Positions 1 to 6,685 of a stretch of DNA of 14,045 bases are shown piece after piece (within the stretch, counting starts at the first letter, position 1; each line of letters begins with the position of its first letter). Origin of the DNA: JBBQSF01 sp038214085 (GTDB lineage: Bacteria; Bacteroidota; Bacteroidia; Bacteroidales; CG2-30-32-10). Under the pieces are notes generated by a model. The model saw only the letters and a program-made list of their open reading frames with translations, made no database searches and was not told where the DNA came from. Where the stretch lies: NCBI GenBank assembly GCA_038214085.1, contig JBBQSF010000082.1, positions 1-14,045 of the forward strand, given 5' to 3'. The translations under genes and the position numbers were made by a program.

Positions 1-262
1 GCTGATAATTGTTTTTATCTATTTCACCTTTCTTTGCTACGATATATGCACTGTCAAGAAGCTTGCGGGCTTCTGTTTTATAGAACATGGTTTTAGATAG
101 CTCAAGATTTGCTTTTTGCTCGTAAACATCAGCTTTAGCAACCATGCTCATATAAGTGTTCGTTTTTATCTGAGCACTATCCTTATCCGTAGTAAATAAA
201 CTCTGCCCAATTAAAATATTAAATTGAAGAATAAAAACCAATAGCACCAGAAACTGTTTCAT
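1..262 (-). CDS. N-terminal part of an exported protein of unknown function, cut by the window edge
   Basis: Reading leftwards from the ATG at 262-260 gives 87 codons without a stop before the edge. The first 20 residues (MKQFLVLLVFILQFNILIGQ) are a typical signal peptide: Lys near the start, a hydrophobic core, and likely cleavage between Gly and Gln. The rest of the visible part is polar and probably helical (Ala, Lys, Glu rich, about residues 30-87). No domain can be recognised. A TAnnTTTG-type -7 box lies 18 bp upstream at 280-287. The gene follows the AmrB-AmrA fusion gene on the same strand after a gap of 114 bp and is probably a separate transcription unit. The function cannot be inferred from this fragment. 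Confidence 0.75.
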   Translation of the reverse strand, partial: MKQFLVLLVFILQFNILIGQSLFTTDKDSAQIKTNTYMSMVAKADVYEQKANLELSKTMFYKTEARKLLDSAYIVAKKGEIDKNNYQ

Positions 263-279
263 AATAATTGTATTTAGGG

Positions 280-287
280 CAAAGATA
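280..287 (-). promoter_or_regulatory. Putative Bacteroidota -7 box for the left-edge gene
   Basis: The minus strand reads TATCTTTG, an exact match to TAnnTTTG, 18 bp before the ATG at 262. No TTG is seen at the usual distance upstream, so the -33 part is weak. The assignment rests on the -7 match and its position. Confidence 0.4.
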
Positions 288-376
288 AAATTTAATTTTA
301 ATTTTATAAGCTACCCGGATTTGAATTTAATCTCAATCAAAAAAATAAATTCCTGAAAAAAAGGGTAAAATAAATT

Positions 377-1906
377 TTATTTTTCTTCCCCAAAAACAAT
401 TGCGGTATAAATATAAATATCAGCATCCTTCCAGCCCTCCCAGCCAATGCCTGCTTTATCGCGGGAGCAATGCCCGAGAAATTCTTCCAACGTCCAACCA
501 GTTTCGCTTGCCACCTGTGGTAAAAATGTTCCTGCTGCGCTTCCTTTTTTAATATAAATTCCATGTTTTCCTAAAACAATTTCATCCGTTGAATCTATTT
601 TTTTCATGGGCGAAAGAACTGAAATTTCAATATCAATTTCATCAATTTCATCTTCTGTAACCGGCGCAAAGCGGTAATCGCGTGTTGAAGAAGAAATAGT
701 CATTTGCTGAATTATTTTGTACAAAGGTTCTTCCGAAACAAGCAATCCGATGCATCCACGCAATTCATCCTTAATTTTTAAAGTTACAAATGCTCCTGAT
801 TTTGTTTTTAACTCTTTTGAAAACCCAGTAGTATCAATAATTGGAATATTTCCTGTAATAATAAATGTATCAAGTGTTGTGCGTGCAATTTCAATCAGCT
901 TTTTTTTATCTGCTGTGCTGAGTAAAAATTCATTCGATTTGTCAGATTTTTCCGATTTTTTTTCGCTATAAAACGCAATTGCATTGTATCCCACAACGGC
1001 AGTATTATCGCCCGATACATCGCCAGAATTTTTATACTGAATGTTTTTTATACCAATTGAATCCATTTTTTCTGTAATATAAACCAATGGCAAAACCGCG
1101 CTGTAACCGCATAAGCTCGTTTGCAAGCCAGAAATTTTTTTATTTATATTTTCATTAATTGCTTTAATTAATTCAGCCGAGGAATTTTTCAATATTGCAT
1201 CCGATGTTTTTTTATCAGCAATCAAGGCATCTGCATAGGCCGGATAATGGGAGAAATCAGTACTTATAACAAATAAATTATTGCTGTTAAAATATGGTTT
1301 AAGTTGCGCTGCAATTTTTTTTAACACATCCTCATTATCTGTTCCAATAAGTATGGGAACTATTTTGAATTTATTTTTCAGTTTATATTGCAAAAATGGA
1401 AGTTGCACCTCAATGCAATGCTCCGGCACATGATAATCCTGATCGAACTGAAAAAGTGTATCCGTTTGAATTAAAGTATTGGCAAGGGTTGCATCAACTT
1501 CAACCGTTCCTAAAGGTGTAATAAAATTTCCTTTACTGTAAACGGAAGCACCATTAAAAGAAAAGCGGTGGCTTGCTCCTATAATAAAGATGGTATTGTA
1601 AACTGCAGACGAATCGAGCTGATTGAAGGCTGATGCAGCTACTTGGCCAGAATAAATATAACCGGCATGTGGCGAAATCAACGCAAAAACATTGTCGGTG
1701 CTTTTGGGTTTGGCTTTATCAAACAATGATTTTAATGTATCCTCAAGCGTAGATTTATCCGAAGAATAAAATGTGCCTGCAACGGCAGGATTACGATCGG
1801 TTGTTTTCATTGGCTGCATATTTTTTTGAGAAAAACACAATGAAAAAAAACCTAAAAACAAAAACGGCATCAGGTATAATAATTTATTTTTCAGCATGTT
1901 TATCAA
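377..1906 (-). CDS. amrB: AmmeMemoRadiSam system fusion protein: MEMO domain (AmrB) plus AMMECR1 domain (AmrA), with signal peptide
   Basis: The 509-residue protein joins two AmmeMemoRadiSam components. Residues about 36-315 form a MEMO-like domain: SPHAGYIYSG (H80), GASHR (H113), PEHCIEVQLPF (H163), STDFSH (H220) and LCGYSA (C266). These His and Cys residues are candidate metal ligands. Residues about 330-505 form an AMMECR1 domain with its hallmark LRGCIG (382-387), then RDYRFAPVT (409-417) and LPQVASETGW (462-471). The reaction carried out by this family is not established. The N-terminus looks like a signal peptide ending near CFS-Q (residue 26-27). Met4 (1897) gives an equally good start. 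The sequence before C24 does not look like a lipobox. The gene is divergent from the operon that holds the radical SAM partner amrS, which supports the system assignment. Fusion of the two parts is known in bacteria; the export signal is the odd point. Confidence 0.93.
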   Translation of the reverse strand: MINMLKNKLLYLMPFLFLGFFSLCFSQKNMQPMKTTDRNPAVAGTFYSSDKSTLEDTLKSLFDKAKPKSTDNVFALISPHAGYIYSGQVAASAFNQLDSSAVYNTIFIIGASHRFSFNGASVYSKGNFITPLGTVEVDATLANTLIQTDTLFQFDQDYHVPEHCIEVQLPFLQYKLKNKFKIVPILIGTDNEDVLKKIAAQLKPYFNSNNLFVISTDFSHYPAYADALIADKKTSDAILKNSSAELIKAINENINKKISGLQTSLCGYSAVLPLVYITEKMDSIGIKNIQYKNSGDVSGDNTAVVGYNAIAFYSEKKSEKSDKSNEFLLSTADKKKLIEIARTTLDTFIITGNIPIIDTTGFSKELKTKSGAFVTLKIKDELRGCIGLLVSEEPLYKIIQQMTISSSTRDYRFAPVTEDEIDEIDIEISVLSPMKKIDSTDEIVLGKHGIYIKKGSAAGTFLPQVASETGWTLEEFLGHCSRDKAGIGWEGWKDADIYIYTAIVFGEEK

Positions 1907-1913
1907 TTATAAT

Positions 1914-1921
1914 TATTTTTG
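1914..1921 (+). promoter_or_regulatory. Putative -7 box for the plus-strand amrS operon
   Basis: TATTTTTG fits TAnnTTTG and lies about 50 bp before the TTG start at 1971. No TTG stands at the expected -33 position. The box directly abuts the opposing -7 box at 1922-1929, and the junction is the palindrome TTTGCAAA (1918-1925). Confidence 0.35.
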
Positions 1922-1952
1922 CAAATCTATTGCAATAAGTAATTATTTACAA
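1922..1952 (-). promoter_or_regulatory. Promoter of the amrB-amrA fusion gene
   Basis: The minus strand has TTG (plus-strand positions 1952-1950), then 20 bp, then TAGATTTG (1929-1922). This matches the Bacteroidota -33 TTG / -7 TAnnTTTG pattern with good spacing. The start codon at 1906 or 1897 follows 15-24 bp later, so the leader would be short. Confidence 0.6.
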
Positions 1953-1970
1953 GTTTTTTAAAAGAACATT

Positions 1971-4145
1971 TTGCAAACTTTTCCGATAAAAGTTATAAAA
2001 AAATTGTCCACCAAGGAACGTGGTCTCATATATCTGATGATTACACTCGGGTTTTCGGCAGTTATTTCGCAAATTGTATACATGCGTGAGTTCCTTAATA
2101 TTTTTGGTGGAAACGAATTGATTTTCGGAATAATCCTTGCAAACTGGATGTTGTTAACTGCGCTGGGAGCCTATATTGGCAAGGTTTCAACTAGATTTGC
2201 ATCAAGCAATCATTGGCTTGTATTTTTTCAGGTACTTTCTGGGATTTTTCCTTTTATAACCATTTTTATTCTTCGCATTTTCCGCAATTCTGTTTTCCCC
2301 GAAGGAAGCATGCTGAATATTATTGATGGCATAATAATTTCAGGTGTTTTACTGTTTCCTTTTTGTGTTATTTCAGGCTTTTTATTCACATCGTTCAGCA
2401 TTATTTTTTCGCGGTTAAAATCGCAAAATGCTGTAAGCAGCGTATATTTTTTCGACACACTGGGAAGCATAATTGGTGGAATTATTTTTAGTTTTATTCT
2501 GGTATATTTTTTCAACACTTTTACCATTTTATACATTCTGGTTTTCGCGAATCTGCTATTCTCTATGCTCTATGCAATTATTTTTAAAATAAGAAAAGCA
2601 ATTATTTTTATTTTAATTTTAATTTCCACATTTTATTTATTGGTATGGTTTACGAACATAGAAACCTATACAAAACAAAAATTATATCCTGCTCAAACAA
2701 TCCTTGAAAACAAAGATACACCTTACGGAAACCTTGTACTTACTAAGACTGCAGAACAACTGAATTTTTATGAAAACGGAATGTTTCTTTTTTCAACAAA
2801 CAATATTCAGGAATGCGAAGAAGCTGTTCATTATCCAATGCTGCAACATTCCAAACCAGAAAAAGTACTTTTAGTATCTGGCGGCTACAGCGGATTAGCG
2901 AAAGAAATTCTAAAATATCCAGTAAAAACAATCGACTATCTTGAGGTAAATCCTGCACTCACTGATCTTGCAAAAAAATACACAAACAATCTTGAAAGCC
3001 CTATCATTAAGGTAATTCACGAGGATGCAAGAATGTTTATTAAAACGACAAATCAGAAATACGATGTAGTGATCATTGCTTTGCCCGAACCGTCAACTGC
3101 ACAACTCAATCGTTTTTACACGCTTGAATTTTTCGAAGAAATCAAGAAAAAAATGAATGCGAATGGAATTTTTTCATTTGCATTAATGTCAACCGCAGAT
3201 TACATAAGTCCCGAAGCAAGTGAGATTAACTCCGTAATGTACGTGTCTCTCAAAAAATATTTCAGCAATGTGATCATTATTCCTGGTAATAAAAATTATT
3301 TTATTGCATCAGATTCTCCTTTAAATTCGGGAATTTCAAAACTAGTTTCTCTACGAAAAATTGAAAATCTTTATGTGAATCCTTATTATCTAAATGATGA
3401 ACAAATAGCAGAAAGAGTGCGTTACATCATGCATAAAATTGACAGCAAGGCTTCATTTAACGAGGATTTCAAACCTATTGGCTACTACCTTCATTTGAAG
3501 TATTGGGCAAGTCATTTCAAAAAAAACTATTATATATTTTTCGGAATTGTTGCATTATTATTAGCATTTATTATCATTCGTTTAAAGCCTCTTAATTTTT
3601 GTTTATTCACCGGAGGCTTTGCCGCATCAGCATTTGAAGTAATTATACTCATCACTTTTCAAATTATTTATGGTTATGTGTACCAAATGATAGGAATAAT
3701 TATTATGCTATTCATGGCTGGATTAGCTACAGGATCGCTTGTTATAAACAAGCAGCCACGTTTTTATTCTGTAAAATATTTTCTAAAAATTCAATTTTTA
3801 TTGATTGTATTTTCATTTGCTTTACCTTTTATTTTATTGATTTTAAATAAATCAGAAAATATTTTTTTCATGGTTCAGGGAATATTTTTCCTTCTCATAT
3901 TCATTGTTGGAACACTCACGGGATCCTTATATACCATAGCTTCCAAGATATCATCAGGAAAAATAGAACACATAGCATCCGAAACTTACGGTGCCGATTT
4001 AATGGGCTCGGCAATTGGTGCATTACTTTTATCTGCATTTTTATTACCTTTGTTGGGAATTTTTGAAGCATGTTTTTTAATTGGAATAATAAATATTTTT
4101 AGCGGAATTGTTCTCTACAGAAAAAAAAATAATTATCTGCAATGA
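1971..4145 (+). CDS. Polytopic membrane protein with central spermidine-synthase-like domain
   Basis: This 724-residue protein has three parts: a multi-helix membrane region (about 19-228), a soluble Rossmann-type methyltransferase/aminopropyltransferase-like domain (about 235-500), and a second multi-helix region (about 519-716). The soluble domain shows the glycine-rich loop SGGYSG (303-308), the acidic residue of YLEVNP (E325), EDARMF (350-355, D352) and LPEPSTAQLNRFYT (371-384). This is the spermidine synthase fold, but where the family usually has an Asp-Ser/Thr-x-Asp-Pro catalytic motif this protein reads IIALPEP, so true aminopropyl transfer is doubtful. The two membrane halves share the motif YxxDxxGSxxG (159-169 and 673-683), which suggests an internal duplication. 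The start is TTG at 1971, since an in-frame stop lies at 1959-1961 and the first ATG (residue 23) would cut into helix 1. The stop overlaps the amrS start as ATGA. Substrate unknown. Confidence 0.85.
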   Translation: MQTFPIKVIKKLSTKERGLIYLMITLGFSAVISQIVYMREFLNIFGGNELIFGIILANWMLLTALGAYIGKVSTRFASSNHWLVFFQVLSGIFPFITIFILRIFRNSVFPEGSMLNIIDGIIISGVLLFPFCVISGFLFTSFSIIFSRLKSQNAVSSVYFFDTLGSIIGGIIFSFILVYFFNTFTILYILVFANLLFSMLYAIIFKIRKAIIFILILISTFYLLVWFTNIETYTKQKLYPAQTILENKDTPYGNLVLTKTAEQLNFYENGMFLFSTNNIQECEEAVHYPMLQHSKPEKVLLVSGGYSGLAKEILKYPVKTIDYLEVNPALTDLAKKYTNNLESPIIKVIHEDARMFIKTTNQKYDVVIIALPEPSTAQLNRFYTLEFFEEIKKKMNANGIFSFALMSTADYISPEASEINSVMYVSLKKYFSNVIIIPGNKNYFIASDSPLNSGISKLVSLRKIENLYVNPYYLNDEQIAERVRYIMHKIDSKASFNEDFKPIGYYLHLKYWASHFKKNYYIFFGIVALLLAFIIIRLKPLNFCLFTGGFAASAFEVIILITFQIIYGYVYQMIGIIIMLFMAGLATGSLVINKQPRFYSVKYFLKIQFLLIVFSFALPFILLILNKSENIFFMVQGIFFLLIFIVGTLTGSLYTIASKISSGKIEHIASETYGADLMGSAIGALLLSAFLLPLLGIFEACFLIGIINIFSGIVLYRKKNNYLQ

Positions 4146-5332
4146 ATAATCTAATCACAGCAAACCCTTATCAAACGCCAAAAAGAAAGCTTTCGAAAAA
4201 AGAATTTTTAAAAACAAGTTTATGTGGATTTGGTTTGTTCGTAATTAATTCTTACTTTTACCCCGCTATTTCATTCGCTGAAAGCAACCTAATGAACGAC
4301 GACCTTAAAGAACTGATAAAACACAGTAAGGAAGCAATGTATTACACTTCGCTCGAAGGTAATACCACGGTTTGTTCGCTCTGCCCCAATGCATGCAAAT
4401 TATCACACAATGGCAGAAGTGTCTGCAAAAACAAATTCAACATCAACGGCAAACTATATACAATAGCTTACGGAAATCCGTGCACCATTCATGCTGATCC
4501 CATTGAAAAAAAGCCTTTTTATCATTTTCTTCCTGGAACAAGCATTTACTCTATTGCAACAGCAGGCTGCAATTTAACATGCCTGAATTGCCAGAACTGG
4601 ACCATTTCACAGGTAGGGCCTGAAGCAACTACCAATTATGATTTTAAACCATCAGATGTAATTTCTGCTTGCGAAAAAAATTCGTATAAAGCAATTGCAT
4701 ACACTTATTCAGAACCTATCTCCTTTTATGAATACATGTACGATACTGCTAAATTAGCACACTCAAAAGGCATTAAAAATGTTCTGGTTTCTAATGGTTA
4801 CATAAACAATAAACCTCTGATAGATTTAGCGCAATACATCGACGCAGCAAACATCAATTTAAAAAGTTTTAGCGATAGTGTTTACACCAAACTTAATGGC
4901 GGAACACTTGAACCTGTTAAGAATGCGCTGATCACTTTAAAAGAAAATAATGTCTGGCTCGAAATTACGAATTTAATTGTTCCGGGTTATACCGACGATA
5001 CAACAATGATTACCGAGATGTGCAAATGGTTAGTGGATAATGGTTTTGCCGATACGCCACTGCATTTTTCACGTTTCAGTCCGATGTATAAATTGACAAA
5101 TTTGCCTCCTACACCGGTAAGTACTTTAGAAAATGCACGCGAAATTGCAATAAAATCAGGAATCAATTATGTTTATATCGGCAATGTTCCGGGTACGGAA
5201 TATGAAGATACATATTGCTATTCCTGTAAGAAGAAAGTGGTAAACCGTAAAGGGTTTGCTATTATTGAAAATCAAATTATAAACGGAAAATGTAAATTTT
5301 GCAATTCAACAATTGCAGGAAAATGGGAGTAA
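4142..5332 (+). CDS. amrS: AmmeMemoRadiSam system radical SAM enzyme
   Basis: The 396-residue protein has a radical SAM core with the [4Fe-4S] motif AGCNLTCLNC (CX3CX2C: C143, C147, C150), followed by YTYSEP (187-192) and LVSNGYIN (215-222), as in the AmrS / pyruvate-formate-lyase-activase-like group. Before the core is a second cysteine cluster, CSLCPNAC plus C95 (C78, C81, C85, C95). At the C-terminus is a zinc-ribbon-like set (C359, C362, C384, C387). The first 47 residues are unusual: KLSKKEFLK followed by a hydrophobic stretch and an Ala-x-Ser-Phe-Ala end look like a Tat signal with Lys-Lys in place of Arg-Arg. It starts inside the stop of the membrane protein (ATGA, 4-bp overlap), so the two are probably translated together. 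Its partner domains are in the divergent AmrB-AmrA fusion. Family membership is secure; the substrate is not known. Confidence 0.94.
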   Translation: MNNLITANPYQTPKRKLSKKEFLKTSLCGFGLFVINSYFYPAISFAESNLMNDDLKELIKHSKEAMYYTSLEGNTTVCSLCPNACKLSHNGRSVCKNKFNINGKLYTIAYGNPCTIHADPIEKKPFYHFLPGTSIYSIATAGCNLTCLNCQNWTISQVGPEATTNYDFKPSDVISACEKNSYKAIAYTYSEPISFYEYMYDTAKLAHSKGIKNVLVSNGYINNKPLIDLAQYIDAANINLKSFSDSVYTKLNGGTLEPVKNALITLKENNVWLEITNLIVPGYTDDTTMITEMCKWLVDNGFADTPLHFSRFSPMYKLTNLPPTPVSTLENAREIAIKSGINYVYIGNVPGTEYEDTYCYSCKKKVVNRKGFAIIENQIINGKCKFCNSTIAGKWE

Positions 5333-5339
5333 AAAAACT

Positions 5340-5711
5340 ATGGCAAAAACAACTACAAAAAAAGCTACACCTGCTAAAAAAGCAGTTGTAAAAAAAGCTG
5401 CTCCAGCTAAAAAAGCTGTTGCTAAAAAAGTAACTCCGGCAGCAAAACCTGCTCCGGTAAAAAAAGCTGCTCCGGCTAAAAAAGTCGTTGCTAAAAAAGC
5501 TGCTCCAGTTAAAAAAGCTGCTCCAGCAAAAAAAGTCGTTGCTAAAAAAGTAGCTCCGGTAAAAAAAGCTGCTCCAGCTAAAAAAGTCGTTGCTAAAAAA
5601 GTAGCTCCAGTTAAAAAAGCTGCTCCAGCTAAAAAAGTCGTTGCTGCAAAAGCTGCTCCGGTAAAAAAAGCTGCTCCTGCAAAAAAAGTTGTTGCTAAAA
5701 AAAAAAAGTAA
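5340..5711 (+). CDS. Lys/Ala/Pro-rich histone-H1-like protein (upstream frame of a frameshifted gene)
   Basis: Starting at the ATG at 5340, 7 bp after the amrS stop, this encodes 123 residues made almost only of Lys, Ala, Val, Pro and Thr (MAKTTTKKATPAKK at the start). Residues 38-122 are five copies of a 17-residue unit of the type APVKKAAPAKKVVAKK plus Ala or Val. Such tails resemble eukaryotic H1 C-termini and bacterial H1-like proteins and are expected to bind DNA or RNA without sequence specificity. An ATG-less N-terminal extension into the amrS end was not used. The gene ends GCT AAA AAA AAA AAG TAA, where the -1 frame is open for about another 320 codons with the same composition. This short form may therefore be one of two products, or an artefact of a one-base homopolymer loss. 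The position directly after amrS suggests co-transcription. Confidence 0.8.
   Translation: MAKTTTKKATPAKKAVVKKAAPAKKAVAKKVTPAAKPAPVKKAAPAKKVVAKKAAPVKKAAPAKKVVAKKVAPVKKAAPAKKVVAKKVAPVKKAAPAKKVVAAKAAPVKKAAPAKKVVAKKKK
5451..5705 (+). repeat. Five tandem 51-bp repeats
   Basis: Five consecutive 51-bp units (5451, 5502, 5553, 5604, 5655) each encode a 17-residue Lys/Ala/Pro unit. They differ mainly at third codon positions (GCTCCGGT / GCTCCAGT, GCTAAA / GCAAAA) and in the last codon (GCT or GTA). The fourth copy has Ala in place of a Lys. Each holds several runs of 6-7 A. Copy number is likely to vary between strains. Confidence 0.9.
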
Positions 5712-5731
5712 CCCTTTCTAAATCGGTTACT
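5697..5731 (+). promoter_or_regulatory. Candidate -1 frameshift / transcript slippage site
   Basis: An 11-A run (5697-5707) is followed by G and the in-frame stop TAA (5709-5711). In zero frame the end reads A AAA AAG TAA, the same heptamer as the dnaX slippery site. A -1 shift, or one extra A in the transcript, moves reading to GTA at 5708, which is open to 6673. That frame has a stop at 5696-5698, so it opens exactly inside the A run. A 7-bp hairpin, AGTAACC / GGTTACT (5707-5713 and 5725-5731, 11-nt loop), directly abuts the run. Whether this is programmed, a mutation or a sequencing error cannot be told from the sequence. Confidence 0.55.
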
Positions 5732-6673
5732 AAAAAAGCAACTCCTCTTAAAAAAGTTGGAACTAAAAAGGCTGCACCTTTAAAAAAGGATGTGGCCTTA
5801 AAGTCATTGGTATCAGATAAAAAATCAGATATTAAAAAAAATGCATCAAAAAACACTGCAGTTGCCCTCAAAAAAACTTCAGCTCCCAAGAAAACCACAG
5901 TAAAACCTGCCATAGTAAAAGCTGTGATTAAAGCTGAACCAATAGCTAAAAAAACTTTAGTTCCCAAAAAAATTACAGCAAAACCCGCCATAGTAAAAGC
6001 TGTAATTAATGCTGAACCAGTAGCTAAAAAAACCACTGCCAATTCTCCTGATGCTAAACAAGCAAAACCTGTAATTATACGCAAACTTATAAGCAATGCT
6101 GTAAATAATGGAAAACTCAATCCCATTTATAACAGAGCAGATATGTTCTACAAGAACACACTTAAAGCACTTATAGAAAAACGTTACCGTTTAGGAAATG
6201 CTGAAGACGATTCAATAATAGAAAAAGGCATTGATCTTTCCATCAAACACAACGACCGTTCAAAATCAATTATTGAAAAATCGAGAGAACAGGACTGGAA
6301 CGAATTGTACATTGAAATGTTCAGAAATTTTCCAGCAAGCAAAGGATGGGTATACACTTCGGAAGCAGAATTTTTAGCCTACTTTTTTCCTGGCAGAGTA
6401 TTATGGACTAAGCTCGAACCTATAAAAACTTTTTGCGAATCGATATACAACAAGGCAATAGATAGTGGAATTTTTAAAGATTTGAGATATCAATATCCTC
6501 AAAACAGCGGCCGTTTGTCAAAAGCAATTAAGATTAACGCCAAAACATACAGCCTGAATTTTTACCAGATCTATACCGAAGTAAACGGAGAACAATATTA
6601 CAATGTAGGTATCATCATGCCTTTTGTACTGCTTATGGATTTCCATATTGATTACAAAATATTCAAACAGTAA
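5708..6673 (+). CDS. Downstream (-1 frame) part of the histone-like gene: basic linker plus unrecognised C-terminal domain
   Basis: This frame continues the preceding Lys-rich gene after the A run: the first codons give VTLSKSVTKKATPLKK, the same composition and codon style. The only start-like codon near its beginning is GTG at 5792, and the first in-frame ATG is far inside, so independent initiation is unlikely. A fused product would have about 444 residues. Counting from the GTG, residues 1-83 are basic linker with a 26-residue unit present twice (31-56 and 57-82, core KPAIVKAVI). Residues about 95-293 are a normal, mixed-composition domain with aromatic-rich segments (SEAEFLAYFFPGRVLW, 188-203 region) ending in DFHIDYKIFKQ. 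I do not recognise this domain. A histone-like tail joined to a globular domain suggests a nucleic-acid-associated role, but that is inference. It converges on the YwqK-like gene. Confidence 0.7.
   Translation, partial: VTLSKSVTKKATPLKKVGTKKAAPLKKDVALKSLVSDKKSDIKKNASKNTAVALKKTSAPKKTTVKPAIVKAVIKAEPIAKKTLVPKKITAKPAIVKAVINAEPVAKKTTANSPDAKQAKPVIIRKLISNAVNNGKLNPIYNRADMFYKNTLKALIEKRYRLGNAEDDSIIEKGIDLSIKHNDRSKSIIEKSREQDWNELYIEMFRNFPASKGWVYTSEAEFLAYFFPGRVLWTKLEPIKTFCESIYNKAIDSGIFKDLRYQYPQNSGRLSKAIKINAKTYSLNFYQIYTEVNGEQYYNVGIIMPFVLLMDFHIDYKIFKQ
5882..6037 (+). repeat. Two tandem 78-bp units in the linker of the histone-like gene
   Basis: Units at 5882-5959 and 5960-6037 encode similar 26-residue stretches (APKKTTVKPAIVKAVIKAEP and VPKKITAKPAIVKAVINAEP, each followed by IAKK or VAKK). 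They are unlike the 51-bp units upstream, so the linker grew by a second, independent duplication. Confidence 0.8.
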
Positions 6674-6685
6674 TTAAACCTAATA

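Noticed and set aside
2228..2958. Minus-strand frames inside the spermidine-synthase-like gene
   Set aside because: They lie wholly opposite a well-supported gene and show no motif.
5313..5339. Histone-like gene starting inside the end of amrS
   Set aside because: The ATG at 5340 gives the usual basic start without overlap, and the nine extra residues do not fit the protein's composition.
5451..5705. CRISPR array
   Set aside because: The units are directly tandem without unique spacers and are in frame as protein repeats.
5792..5794. GTG as an independent start for the domain after the histone-like gene
   Set aside because: The same frame is open upstream to the A run with continuous Lys/Ala/Pro composition, so this codon is internal to the coding sequence.
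5695..6126. Minus-strand frame opposite the Lys-rich region
   Set aside because: Its Phe/Leu/Ala-rich translation is the mirror of Lys-rich repeats on the other strand.
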